A stretch of 64,000 nt of DNA from Rhodohalobacter sulfatireducens (GTDB taxonomy: Bacteria; Bacteroidota; Rhodothermia; Balneolales; Balneolaceae), in NCBI RefSeq assembly GCF_022012475.1, contig NZ_JAKLWS010000017.1, positions 24,660 through 88,659 of the forward strand. The letters run 5' to 3'. Below the pieces are notes generated by a model that made no database searches, was not told the origin of the DNA, and was given only the letters and a program-made list of their open reading frames with translations. Positions 1 to 8,766 of the stretch are shown here, piece by piece. Every line of letters starts with the position of its first letter. Positions within the stretch are counted from its first letter, which is position 1. The translations under genes and the position numbers were made by a program.

Positions 1-616
1 GGTCTGTTTGTTCTTGAAGCACTCTTGCTTTGGTCTATATTAATGAAAGGTTTCTGTTATTAAGCTGAGAAAAGAATGAATTTCGCGGAATGCATCGAAT
101 TAACCGCAAAAATTTAAAATCCTGACATTCTATCTTGAGTTGGAAAGCCTAACGACATTACTTGATAAAGTCTATTCATGTAATCATTCAGATCATATCA
201 TCCCACTGTATTAACTCCTCTTCTGTTTGCGTTTCATAAATAATAGGAGGGTAGAGCTTCCCTCTTTTCGGAGTAGATTTTCAGAATTTTCTGAAATGGC
301 GCGAAAATATCCTCCTTCCACTACTTTTTTTGATCCAGCCTCTCACTCAAAAAATAGTCTGAAAAGTGAAAACAGTTTTCCACATACTTTAAACACTGTT
401 CCTGATCGGCCATGTAGCTGTTGTTTCTCCAAGCTTAGTCTTAGCAATGGCAGTTTATGTAATTGAGGAGATTTGCGAAAAGCTTTTTTTGCGGAGTATG
501 GGCTAATTTGCGTAAGATTTCCACAGAATTTCAATGAAAGTTCATGCCATTCGTTTCATAATTGAAAAAGAAGAGTAGGAATACTATTGTATCTTTAGAA
601 ATGAAAAGGTTGAATT
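1..616. other. gene-free left edge of the integrative element
   Basis: No convincing gene is seen here. Open frames on both strands are short, low in complexity and unlike known proteins. One minus-strand frame (413 down to 234) reads as a small charged protein interrupted by TAG at codon 31 and could be a decayed gene, but I do not recognise it. An AAAGG ribosome-binding site for the next gene lies just before its TTG start. Confidence 0.5.
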
Positions 617-844
617 TTGAAGACACTAAGACTTGACATACCGGATTCTGTGGACTTCAATGAAGTTGAAGCGAAGATGCTTTTAGCCGGAAAATTATAT
701 GAACGCGGAAAGCTGACACTGGGACAAGCCGCACAACTGATCGGGCTGACCAAAAGAGCATTCATAGAAATGATCGGTAAATACGGTTTTTCTATCGTTA
801 GTGATTCTCTTGATGACCTTTATTCAGATATAGAAAATGCATAA
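617..844 (+). CDS. UPF0175 family protein, likely orphan antitoxin
   Basis: Small 75-residue protein with the UPF0175 layout: an N-terminal beta strand (KTLRLDIPDS), then helices ending in a helix-turn-helix-like stretch (LTLGQAAQLIGLTKRAFIEM, about residues 34-53) and an acidic tail. Members are usually the DNA-binding antitoxin half of a pair whose toxin is a PIN-like DUF3368 protein encoded just downstream. The start is TTG; AAAGG lies about 7 bases upstream, and no in-frame ATG is better placed. No intact toxin gene follows, so this copy appears orphaned. It sits in the accessory region left of the integrase. Family assignment is fairly secure; the antitoxin role is inferred. Confidence 0.75.
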   Translation: MKTLRLDIPDSVDFNEVEAKMLLAGKLYERGKLTLGQAAQLIGLTKRAFIEMIGKYGFSIVSDSLDDLYSDIENA

Positions 845-2069
845 TTTTGAAATTATCCTTCCTATTAAAAGTAGCCTACTATTTAGGGTAAAATCGTTGA
901 TTCCTATAACCGTTCGGGTAAAAATTCATGGATTTTCAGAAAAATATACCTGATCGGGTATGAGAGATGTTATTTTGATATGGGAAAAACAAGAGTGAAA
1001 AGAAAAGCGATGGTCCGATTTTTAAACCATTTTCAGGATTTTGATTTTTTAATAATTTAAAAAATAGATTATTGGACGAGACTGTTTTAAAATACCTGAT
1101 ATGACCCTTTAGGTTTTTCAGATATTCGCTTCAAATTTAAAAAATCTGTTTATTCGACATTGGTATAGATCATCAATCGACGATTATTTTAATATTTGAA
1201 AAGCTGTAGTTAGTAGATTTTCCTTGAATTTTCTGCTTTTTACCAACCATTGAGTTCGGATACCCACAGTGAGAGAATAGATGAGAAGAGGTAAAAATTA
1301 AAAAATTGACCAATTTTGATATAAAAATCGGCAAATTTTTGAATTTAAGCCGGGAATAGAAATTAACATAATCGTCGTATTTATGGTGTGGATCCGCGAA
1401 TCAATACAAGAGAAAAAGAGTATTTAATTTTCAACTTTTTGGTCCTTTTAGTAGCCAATGGACCACTAACTCGCACAAAAAGCTGTAATTCTTATCCGTT
1501 ATAAAACCTAAAAAGTTAATTATCTAATTTTTTGGATATCTATATGAGCTGCTATTCACTCTTAAATGCCTCGATAAAATTTTAAAAATCACCATTTCTA
1601 ATTCGATTTTTATAAAAATGGTGGATGTTTGTATTTGGGATTACGCAGCTCAAGCAATTTGAATACCAATATTTATAAAATTGACGCCAAACTGCTGATT
1701 GTAGAGCATTTTTCTGGTTTTCAGAAGTGTTCAGTGACCAACATTACTTTGTAGCATCAATAATCTAATTTTTAAGAATACAGGGATGAAAATTAAAAAA
1801 GCCGATACTACTGATAACCATTCAATATTCATGTTTTTGAGTGATAGTTTTGTAAAAGTGTCCAACTGAGTCCAATTTTTTGAAAATCAAACCTGTCATG
1901 CGGGAGTATATGTTTAAAATCACAGTTGTGTCATCGTGCATTTTTCAACTTTTCATCGATTTTCGGATTATTCTATTTAATAATTTGTTGGTTTTCACAG
2001 CGGTTAGATGCTTAAAAATTTGAAAATCAAATAATATCGTAGTGATTTTCAGAAAATTGAACTTATTTA
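845..2069. other. AT-rich gene-free stretch, possible replication or transfer origin
   Basis: About 1.2 kb without a supportable gene, clearly more AT-rich than the rest of the window and full of A and T runs. Variants of ATTTTCAGAA (near 931, 1714 and 2043) and TTTGAAAATCAAA (near 1872 and 2013) recur, but without regular spacing, so I cannot call iterons. It lies directly downstream of the convergently oriented replication-protein gene. An origin of the mobile element is a reasonable but unproven reading. Confidence 0.3.
846..953 (+). pseudogene. possible remnant of a DUF3368-type toxin
   Basis: Immediately after the UPF0175 stop there is a 36-codon open frame without a start. It contains LPIKSSLLFRVKSLIP followed by HGFSEKY, which loosely resembles the end of DUF3368 toxins (LP.KG.LG.LL.AK..GLIP ... 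GF.ISEKLY). The position is exactly where the toxin gene normally lies. The match is weak and made by eye, so this is only a suggestion. Confidence 0.2.
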
Positions 2070-2870
2070 TTATGATTTAAGCTTCCACATCGCCCTACCT
2101 TGGTCGTCTTTGATATCAGAAACCATCTCAAAATCAGATTGTTCATTTTGGCCGCCGGTGACTCTGTCTATCATCTGTTCATATTCAAACAGATCTGCCG
2201 GAGTTCGGTGTAGATCGGCTCGAATAGTGTCCGGATAGGGGAAGAAACACTTTGGGTTATGCTTGAGTGCATAGCGATTTTCATAAAATTTGGCTCCTGA
2301 ACGGTTGGTCATCGCTTTTTTAAGCTCTTTTTCTGAAAATTCATGTAAAGATTTCTCAATATCGTCGAGCAGATCGGAATGATGATTTAAAATTTTAAAA
2401 TAGAACAAGTTGTTCCAGTACTCTGCGATACGAATCAATTTTTCAGAAAATTCACTACTACTAATAGTAGTATCTTTCTTTTCTTTGGAAGGTTTCTTTT
2501 GTGTGTCCGGTTTTCGAACCAATGGTTGGTTTGATTTTCGGACCGAATCGGGTTGTTTTTTCGGACCGTCCAAATTTTGCTGGTTCGATTCTACGACCAG
2601 GTACTCATGTGGTATTACTTCCTCATTCTTTTTGATGATTTTCTTTTGAGTCAATTTATGCAATGCGTCAATAACTGTACTCTTGGCTAATCCGGTAGCA
2701 TCAACCATCTGACTAATCGAGATTTTATCCCGTTTTTTGTGAAACCCAAATGTTGACCGGCAGATTGTCATTAAAATTTTAAACTCACTGCCCGACAGTT
2801 TGCTGATCACTTCATCAAGGATTCTGTTCGGAACTTTTGTAAACGGTATTCTTTCATCTAAGCCATTCAT
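2070..2870 (-). CDS. phage replication protein O-like / replisome organiser
   Basis: About 266 residues. The N-terminal third (FTKVPNRILDEVISKLSGSE onward, then the TIC..TFGFHKKRD segment and a winged helix with ISQMVDATGLAKSTVIDALH) matches the N-terminal domain of lambda O-like replication proteins and related replisome organisers, which bind an origin and recruit helicase. The middle is a charged linker rich in Lys, Pro and Ser; the C-terminal part is a helical domain typical of these proteins. I chose the ATG at 2870 over a TTG at 2888 because GGGAGG lies 10 bases before it and the TTG overlaps that site. It follows the small HTH gene closely and probably shares its transcript. It indicates the element can replicate, or descends from a phage or plasmid. 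Confidence 0.7.
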   Translation of the reverse strand: MNGLDERIPFTKVPNRILDEVISKLSGSEFKILMTICRSTFGFHKKRDKISISQMVDATGLAKSTVIDALHKLTQKKIIKKNEEVIPHEYLVVESNQQNLDGPKKQPDSVRKSNQPLVRKPDTQKKPSKEKKDTTISSSEFSEKLIRIAEYWNNLFYFKILNHHSDLLDDIEKSLHEFSEKELKKAMTNRSGAKFYENRYALKHNPKCFFPYPDTIRADLHRTPADLFEYEQMIDRVTGGQNEQSDFEMVSDIKDDQGRAMWKLKS

Positions 2871-2890
2871 AATTGCAGTACCTCCCAAAA

Positions 2891-3148
2891 TTAGCTTAAA
2901 TGAAAAATTCGTTCGATCACCTTCCGCTCAAAATATTTCCGTCGGCTTCCCCCAAATTGAATGGAAGGAATGTAACGGGGATTTTGATCGTCCAGATTAG
3001 AGCGATTCAGGATGGTACGATGATTCAGCCCGGTGAGGTCTTCTACCTCTCTGGCCGTGATATACTTTTTCTCATTGATACGATGTTTGTTGGAGTTCAG
3101 AAGGAGGTCCAACTTTTTTTCGATTCTGGTTAATTTTTCTTCACTCAT
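2891..3148 (-). CDS. small helix-turn-helix DNA-binding protein, excisionase-like
   Basis: 85 residues. An N-terminal amphipathic coil (EKLTRIEKKLDLLLNSN) is followed by a MerR/excisionase-type HTH domain (KYITAREVEDLTGLNHRTIL, about residues 28-47) and a basic wing. Proteins of this shape in integrative elements act as excision directionality factors or small regulators. It is just upstream of the replication-protein gene and in the same orientation as the integrase. It could equally be a transcriptional regulator of the element; the sequence does not decide. Confidence 0.65.
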   Translation of the reverse strand: MSEEKLTRIEKKLDLLLNSNKHRINEKKYITAREVEDLTGLNHRTILNRSNLDDQNPRYIPSIQFGGSRRKYFERKVIERIFHLS

Positions 3149-3330
3149 TTGTATGGGGTTTCATTAATGATTTCATTTCATTAATTATATCCCCGTAAAT
3201 TCAAAATTAACAGTCTATTAGAACATAAAAGTCTATAGTAAGTTATAGAAAATCTGGTTTTTGGAATAGAAAAGTGTCTTATCTTATAGAAGAATGGCAA
3301 CAAACTATAGACGGCTAAAAAACATGAAAT

Positions 3331-4068
3331 TTACTTGTGCGGGATTTTCTGTTTATTGGGTTTTTTCCCTTCATCATGTACCCATGTATTGATTCTCCCA
3401 TTAATAGTACTCCACTCTACTTTCTCTCCATTTTCATAAAAAACTGCAAATTTTTTTATTTGAGACTTCAACCTATCCCTAGTGATCTCTTCTCCTAGCT
3501 CTTTTTCATAATAACGGCAAGCATCCGGAACTGTATCGAACTCTTGTTTTAAACTAAAGCTACCTTCAAGCTCAATATCTTCAATTACGGTCTCAATGAT
3601 ATTCAATTTTATATGAGCCTTTCCAATCTTGTTTAGTGGAGCATTAAGCGGTGCAACAACGTTAGGTTCACAATTGATGAATCGAACTATGTTTAAATTG
3701 CTCCTTGCTGTAGAACGATTAAATGAAATACAGAAATTTTTAAGCTTTTCAGAGGATATTTCCGAAAGTGATATCTCTTTGCGGCTATGGTTTTCAATCA
3801 TGGGTTTATAGTCATCCAACACCTTGAGATTTTTTTCAATGATCTTGATCAATCGTTTTTTATTTTTTTCCAGCTCTTCAACTTGCTCTTTCCCGAAGCC
3901 ATCGTAATCCGATAAATATTGATATTTGAGATCCTCAATGTCATTATCCAGCTCTGCATAAATCATAGCGGCTTTCTTATAAGACGGTCGACCGTTCACA
4001 AAGCCACTTTCAACTTTGCTTGAGCAGATGAGGTCGAGTACTAATTTCTTTAGGTCATTCTTCTCCAT
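3331..4068 (-). CDS. unknown protein encoded directly after the integrase
   Basis: 245 residues, not recognised. It is highly charged, with a predicted coiled coil at about residues 45-85 (LEKNKKRLIKIIEKNLKVLD). A C-terminal part (DTVPDACRYYEKELGEEITR) may be a small DNA-binding or dimerisation domain. There is no signal peptide or membrane segment. Its ATG follows the integrase stop with no gap (TAA then ATG), so the two are translationally coupled and probably work together, for instance as an accessory recombination or element-control factor. That role is inferred from position alone. Confidence 0.6.
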   Translation of the reverse strand: MEKNDLKKLVLDLICSSKVESGFVNGRPSYKKAAMIYAELDNDIEDLKYQYLSDYDGFGKEQVEELEKNKKRLIKIIEKNLKVLDDYKPMIENHSRKEISLSEISSEKLKNFCISFNRSTARSNLNIVRFINCEPNVVAPLNAPLNKIGKAHIKLNIIETVIEDIELEGSFSLKQEFDTVPDACRYYEKELGEEITRDRLKSQIKKFAVFYENGEKVEWSTINGRINTWVHDEGKKPNKQKIPHK

Positions 4069-5244
4069 TTATTCGATTCCTTTAATCGCGTTCGTAATAT
4101 CGTTTTGGTCCAGGTGCTCATAAATTTGAGTTACGTGAACAGATGAGTGTCCCATTATTTTTTGGACGATATGGATGGGAACTCCTTTTCTCAGCAGGTC
4201 CGTTGCGCAGGAATGTCTTAATCCATGCAGCGTTACGGTATTTGGGACCTTGGAGGCCTTCTTCACAAATTTCTTGAAGGATTTAGACAGTGATCCGGGA
4301 CTCATTCCATGATATCGATTCAGCCCTGTTGAGCTGGGAAATACATAACCGTCACTCGGTTCTCCCTGGTCTTTATACCATTGTTCGAGCCACGGTTTTA
4401 GCGGTTTACGGATCGGAATTACACGCTCCTTACCGGATTTTGTCGTGTTATCATCCCTGTTTGTAATGTATATACGACCAAAGTCCTCAGGATCATTTGG
4501 ATTTCCAGTCAAATCTATATCAGTCCATTGTAGATTCACCGCTTCCTTTGCCCTGAGTCCGCAATAATAGATAGTATTGATCATCGGTTTAAACCACAAC
4601 CGTTTTTGATGAGGTTTGGTGACCGATCCTTTTTTCTCCTGGATCTTATAAAATTTATCAAACGCTTTAAACACTTCATCCAATTGCTTTCTTGAAATCG
4701 TTTTTTGCGAAATTTTCTGTGGAATTCGCGGAGGCTTGATATTTGAGGTAATATCTTCTTTTAAAATATCCTTTTCATGAAGCCAACTGAAAAACACTTT
4801 CAGATGGCGCAAATAACTGGCCTGAGTTGCGGGAGCTAAATCAGACCGAAAGCAAAACTCTCGGATATCCGATTCATAAATTTTAGTTACAGGCATAGTT
4901 TTTCCCAGCTTCTTCATTAACATATCCAGATGCTTGCGGTAATTTTTCTTGGTAGTTGCGTTTGCCTGGCTTCGTTGTTCAATGAATTGATCTGCCGCTT
5001 TGTGCAGGGGAACATATTTGCCCTTTAGTTTCTCCCTCTTCTTTTCTGCTTCTTTTTGAGGCGTCCAGCCGTTGAAGGGATCGATCTCCCCACGAATATG
5101 TTTGTCTTCAAATTCGATCCGCAGCTTCTCGGCTTCCCTTTTAATTGTCGTTCCTAAACTGAATGCTTTCCGCTCTCTCTTTCCATTTATTTTTCTAAAG
5201 AAACGGATGTAATAGATATCACCTCTTTTCTTAAGACTGGCCAT
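4069..5244 (-). CDS. tyrosine recombinase / site-specific integrase
   Basis: 391 residues, typical length for phage-type integrases. An N-terminal arm-binding segment (about 1-60) is followed by a SAM-like core-binding domain (about 80-165) and the catalytic domain (about 180-385). The active-site set is complete: Arg231 in CGLRAKE, Lys269 in the beta-hairpin, His340 and Arg343 in HGLRH, His366 in MGHSS and the nucleophile Tyr375 in QIYEH. It would cut and rejoin DNA at attachment sites by a 3'-phosphotyrosine link. Its 5' end faces the 3' end of a tRNA gene 480 bp away, the standard arrangement for elements integrated in tRNA genes. It probably leads the minus-strand group of four element genes. 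Confidence 0.95.
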   Translation of the reverse strand: MASLKKRGDIYYIRFFRKINGKRERKAFSLGTTIKREAEKLRIEFEDKHIRGEIDPFNGWTPQKEAEKKREKLKGKYVPLHKAADQFIEQRSQANATTKKNYRKHLDMLMKKLGKTMPVTKIYESDIREFCFRSDLAPATQASYLRHLKVFFSWLHEKDILKEDITSNIKPPRIPQKISQKTISRKQLDEVFKAFDKFYKIQEKKGSVTKPHQKRLWFKPMINTIYYCGLRAKEAVNLQWTDIDLTGNPNDPEDFGRIYITNRDDNTTKSGKERVIPIRKPLKPWLEQWYKDQGEPSDGYVFPSSTGLNRYHGMSPGSLSKSFKKFVKKASKVPNTVTLHGLRHSCATDLLRKGVPIHIVQKIMGHSSVHVTQIYEHLDQNDITNAIKGIE

Positions 5245-5723
5245 AAATAACGTAGTTTATTTGAGTTCGAATTAAGAATTTGTAAAAATAGTCTCCCCTT
5301 GAGGGTCCCGAACCGTCGGGACGCCTTTAAGCGGAGGGGTGTACATCCCCCGAGTTCACACGACATTCGTCATGCTCACATTCACCCTTCAAAGGGGGAC
5401 TTTCCGGCCCAAAATTCAGAATTTTTAATTCAAGCTACCCTGCATAAAGTTCAAAATTCCAATTGGGTATGAGAGTGTGGAACATTTGCACCTGCTAAAG
5501 GGGGTTTAAAAAGTCCCAAATAACTCACAAAATCGTGGGTGAAAAGTGTTAACTAACCTCAATTTTGTACCCACTGGTGTACCCACTAATTACGTAATTC
5601 GTGTTTAAAAATGAAAATGATTCACTTGAACTTTTTTTGATGGAATTAGAAAAACGCCAAAAAATGTACGTTTAAACGGTTTTAAGGGCGATTATTCGGG
5701 AAATTTTGGGAGGGAGAAAAAAG
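5245..5723. other. integrase upstream region with a dispersed repeat, possible att side
   Basis: No gene. Between about 5293 and 5407 it holds a member of the dispersed intergenic repeat family seen elsewhere in the window: a small hairpin (GTCCCGAACCGTCGGGAC), a GGGGTGTACATCCCC palindrome and CCCTTCAAAGGGGGAC. Between this repeat and the tRNA is AT-rich sequence where the element end (attL or attR) is expected. I found no second copy of the tRNA 3' end inside the window, so the exact boundary is not defined. Confidence 0.5.
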
Positions 5724-5797
5724 TGGGCCCGGAGGGACTTGAACCCCCGACCAATCGATTATGAGTCGACTGCTCTAACCGGCTGAGCTACGGGCCC
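5724..5797 (-). tRNA. tRNA with CAT anticodon, tRNA-Ile2-like (or tRNA-Met)
   Basis: Full cloverleaf on the minus strand: acceptor GGGCCCG pairs with CGGGCCC, D arm GCTCAGCCGGTTAGAGC, anticodon loop CTCATAA (anticodon CAT), variable loop, and T arm with loop TTCAAGT. Discriminator base A; CCA is not encoded. The sequence around the anticodon (CGACTCATAATCG followed by TTGGTCG) matches the tRNA-Ile2 pattern, in which C34 is modified to lysidine to read AUA, better than elongator tRNA-Met. The 3' end points to the integrase, and this gene is the likely integration target. Confidence 0.93.
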
Positions 5798-6115
5798 GTT
5801 TATGGATGGGCAGCGATTGATCTTCAATCAATCGAAAGACCCTAAAATTACGAGCTTTCAAACCGAGATACAAGATTATTGTCATATGAGTTACCCCGTA
5901 CACGAGATAAACACAATACATACCGATTTTTTAATTTCCACTTAAAAACCCCATTGAAATTTGTAGATTTATTATAATTTATAGGGGTTATTGTCTACTG
6001 TTATTGGACAGATAACAAGTAAAGACCATCCCCTTCATTATTCCGTTTTTTAGCGGAATAGGGAAGGGGATTGATACCTGTTTTCCATAGCCTTGGCGGT
6101 GGTAGGAGACGGGTA
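5798..6115. other. intergenic region between porin and tRNA
   Basis: No gene seen. It contains the stem-loop annotated separately and AT-rich sequence upstream of the tRNA gene, where the tRNA promoter must lie. I could not pick a convincing promoter by eye. Confidence 0.4.
6028..6071 (-). terminator. stem-loop downstream of the porin gene
   Basis: ATCCCCTTC plus ATTATTCCG pairs with CGGAATA plus GAAGGGGAT around a T-rich loop, giving a strong hairpin 45 bases after the porin stop. It is the likely transcription terminator for that gene, although it has no long T tail. Confidence 0.55.
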
Positions 6116-7141
6116 TCAAAACTGGAACTGGAAATTGGCTTTCAAACCAAATTGATTTTCTCCATCGTACTCTTCACTATCCATCAGAGCAAGTGCATTT
6201 ATATGAATGCTGAAAAGGCTCGTGATTTTTCGTTTCCAGGCCAAAATAAGCAGCTCGGAGTTGCGCTCTAAGAGGTTATACTCTAAATGATCCCATCGGG
6301 CTATGAGTTGATCTCTCTCAGAGAGATTTGTTCCGAGAGTAGCATAGAAGCCGGATATTGTTTCTTCAGCTTGAAGTTCTTGAGCATCAAAGGTAGTCTG
6401 TAAATACTCAACGGTGCCAAAGAGCGGATCGCGGTTAAATTCAGCATAGATACCGAATAGTTCACGGTCACCCATTGAGGTTAGGCCGCTCTTTCCCACT
6501 CGTTCCATCTTTGTTTGATTAAAAGCCCCGTTAAGTCCAAGTTCGAGTGAATTGCCTTCATTGCCAAATGTATAGGAAAGACGTCCTGTATAAAGAAACC
6601 TGCCATCATTTTCGTTCTGCAGCCGGTTTCCATTGTACATTCCAAAGGCGTAGTTAAATCCATCATTTTCGCCCAGAAATGTGATGCCAATTTCCCTGTT
6701 GTTCATCATGGCACCTGTAATACGAGCCCTGTCAATAAAGTCGGTGATGCCGGGGTTGGGATCAAGATCTGCACTTAAGCGGGGTTTGAATGAACCGACC
6801 TGCATTTCAAAATTATCTGAAAAATGATATCCCATACGGGCGTCTAGAATACTTGGTGCATCTGTATATTCAAGTTGGAATCGATAACTAAATTTACCAT
6901 CCAAAACACCCCGGAACCCCAGGCGGTTTGCATCAAGCTCGTAGCCATTTCCACTATTAAAATTCCTGTCTGTAAATGTTACGTTTCCGAAAGTCTGTAA
7001 TAGAAAAGTTACATTAAACTCTTCTGATTTTAATTTCTCCTTCATACGGTCACCAAGAGGTTCCTGAGCTTGAAGTGAAGTTGAATAAAATAAAACCAGG
7101 CTGAAAAGGAGAACGATGATCGTTTGTATTTTGGATTTCAT
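6116..7141 (-). CDS. outer-membrane porin, phosphate-selective OprO/OprP-like family
   Basis: 341 residues with a signal peptide (about 1-25, ending SLQAQ). The mature part alternates short polar and aromatic strands with the features of the OprO/OprP family: an early motif around residues 70-80 (DANRLGFRGVLDGKFSYRFQ), VGSFKPR-like strand turns, a strand near ARITGAMMNNREIG and a final strand ending in Phe (KANFQFQF), the usual barrel-assembly signal. It forms a diffusion channel in the outer membrane; the substrate cannot be read from sequence and phosphate is only the family name. It is transcribed alone, divergent from the phosphohexomutase gene. Confidence 0.8.
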   Translation of the reverse strand: MKSKIQTIIVLLFSLVLFYSTSLQAQEPLGDRMKEKLKSEEFNVTFLLQTFGNVTFTDRNFNSGNGYELDANRLGFRGVLDGKFSYRFQLEYTDAPSILDARMGYHFSDNFEMQVGSFKPRLSADLDPNPGITDFIDRARITGAMMNNREIGITFLGENDGFNYAFGMYNGNRLQNENDGRFLYTGRLSYTFGNEGNSLELGLNGAFNQTKMERVGKSGLTSMGDRELFGIYAEFNRDPLFGTVEYLQTTFDAQELQAEETISGFYATLGTNLSERDQLIARWDHLEYNLLERNSELLILAWKRKITSLFSIHINALALMDSEEYDGENQFGLKANFQFQF

Positions 7142-7264
7142 GATTATTTATTGATTTATCATTGATCAGATCGACAGGTGGACGTATTAAATCAAAAAAT
7201 TCAACAAGTCTATTCTTCTAATCGTTGCATATCCGAACTAATCATAGATTTTTGTTAAAAGGCA

Positions 7265-8740
7265 TTGTACTTTTTCGAAACCAATAAGAAAATAATTATA
7301 GTTGAAGAATTGGTGAAAAATTTGAAAAAGATCAGATTCGGTACCGACGGATGGAGAGCGGTAATCGCTGAAAATTACACGTTTAAAAATGTAGGGATTG
7401 TTACCCAGGCTGTTGCGAGATGGATTGTAGATGAGGAAGTCACGGAAAACGGCGTGGTGATTGGGTATGACGCCCGGTTTCTCAGTGAGCGGTTTGCCAA
7501 ACATGCTGCTAAAATGTTTGCGGCCATGCAGATTCCGGTTCGAATTGCAGATCGTATCACCCCAACTCCTGCAATTAGCTGGGCTGCAAAGCATTTTCAA
7601 GCGGTGGGAGTCGTCATAACGGCAAGCCACAATCCACCCGAATACAACGGCTACAAGATCAAGGCGCTTTACGGGGGATCGGCAGGGCCGGATCAGATAG
7701 CGGGAATTGAATTTAGGTTGGATCTTTATGATGAATCACTGGATACCAAATCGTACGATTTTTTAGTGAAAAGTGGATTGATCCGGGAGATGAATTTTTC
7801 TGAAGGATACTTGTCCCTGATTCGTCAATCGATCGACCTGGACTCGATTCGGAAAAGTGGGATAAAGATTGCGCATGATCCGATGTATGGGTCCGGAAGA
7901 ACCATTTTGAAACAGTTATTGGATGATCAGGTATTGGAAATTCACGGCGAGATCAATCCCTCGTTTGGAGGTATAGCACCGGAACCGATGGGGAAAAATG
8001 TAGATGAACTTTCAGGGTTTGTCGTTCAAAACGATTGTTCGGTGGGGATCGCGAATGACGGCGATGCCGACCGGATCGGTATGGTTGATGAAAACGGGAA
8101 ATTTGTGAATTCCCATCAGCTTTTAAGCCTTTTGGTGAAGTATTTGGTTGATGAGAAAAAGATGACCGGTAAAATTGTTAAAACCGTATCTACAACCACC
8201 ATGCTTGATAAACAGGCGGATAAATACGGCTTGCAACTGGATGTAACTCCCATTGGATTTAAATATATCGCAGAAAAAATTGTAGCGGAAGATGTTTTGG
8301 TGGGCGGGGAGGAATCGGGTGGCCTGGCTGTGAAGGGGCATCTGCCGGAGAGAGATGGAATCTATATCGGGCTATTAATCACAGAGATGATGGTAAAATC
8401 CGGCAAATCTTTGAGTGAGCTTGTTACGGATCTGTTTGATGAATATGGTTTGCACGAAACGCACAGAAATGATATCCATACGGAAGATCAAAAAAAGATA
8501 GGGATGATCGAATATTGCCGTGAGAAGAAATTGCGAGAAATTGCAGGCCAAAAAGTGGTAGATTGGGATATGAAGGACGGTATTAAGCATTACCTTAACG
8601 ATGGATCCTGGCTTTTAGTCAGGCAATCGGGCACGGAACCGGTATTACGAATTTACTCGGAAGCATCCTCAAAGGAGAAAGCCGTTGCCCTTGTTGAGGA
8701 TACTACAGCATGGGTGGATCGTCCGGAAATCCTGGAATAG
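7265..8740 (+). CDS. phosphoglucomutase/phosphomannomutase family protein
   Basis: About 475-491 residues of the alpha-D-phosphohexomutase superfamily, which interconverts hexose 1- and 6-phosphates in the cytoplasm for glycogen, nucleotide sugar and envelope synthesis. All four motifs are present: FGTDGWR near the start, TASHNP with catalytic Ser121, the Mg2+ loop DGDADR (265-270), sugar-recognition GGEESGG, and the phosphate site RQSGTEP near the end. The first frame start is TTG at 7265 with AAAGG just upstream; a TTG or GTG about 45 bases later, closer to the conserved FGTDGWR, is also possible. Glucose versus mannose preference cannot be told. The metal ATPase gene follows after 26 bp, so they may be co-transcribed. 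Confidence 0.9.
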   Translation: MYFFETNKKIIIVEELVKNLKKIRFGTDGWRAVIAENYTFKNVGIVTQAVARWIVDEEVTENGVVIGYDARFLSERFAKHAAKMFAAMQIPVRIADRITPTPAISWAAKHFQAVGVVITASHNPPEYNGYKIKALYGGSAGPDQIAGIEFRLDLYDESLDTKSYDFLVKSGLIREMNFSEGYLSLIRQSIDLDSIRKSGIKIAHDPMYGSGRTILKQLLDDQVLEIHGEINPSFGGIAPEPMGKNVDELSGFVVQNDCSVGIANDGDADRIGMVDENGKFVNSHQLLSLLVKYLVDEKKMTGKIVKTVSTTTMLDKQADKYGLQLDVTPIGFKYIAEKIVAEDVLVGGEESGGLAVKGHLPERDGIYIGLLITEMMVKSGKSLSELVTDLFDEYGLHETHRNDIHTEDQKKIGMIEYCREKKLREIAGQKVVDWDMKDGIKHYLNDGSWLLVRQSGTEPVLRIYSEASSKEKAVALVEDTTAWVDRPEILE

Positions 8741-8766
8741 AAACGGTTTGATGGAGAGGGCAAACT

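Noticed and set aside
234..413. Minus-strand frame for a charged protein of 59 residues with one TAG
   Set aside because: Too short, interrupted, and without a recognised family; could be chance in AT-rich DNA.
5293..5407. CRISPR-like repeats near the integrase
   Set aside because: The palindromic blocks are not repeated in tandem with spacers of equal length, and no cas gene is present anywhere in the window.
7265..7309. First TTG as the certain start of the phosphohexomutase
   Set aside because: AAAGG supports it, but the extra residues are not conserved in the family as far as I can tell; the start is left open.
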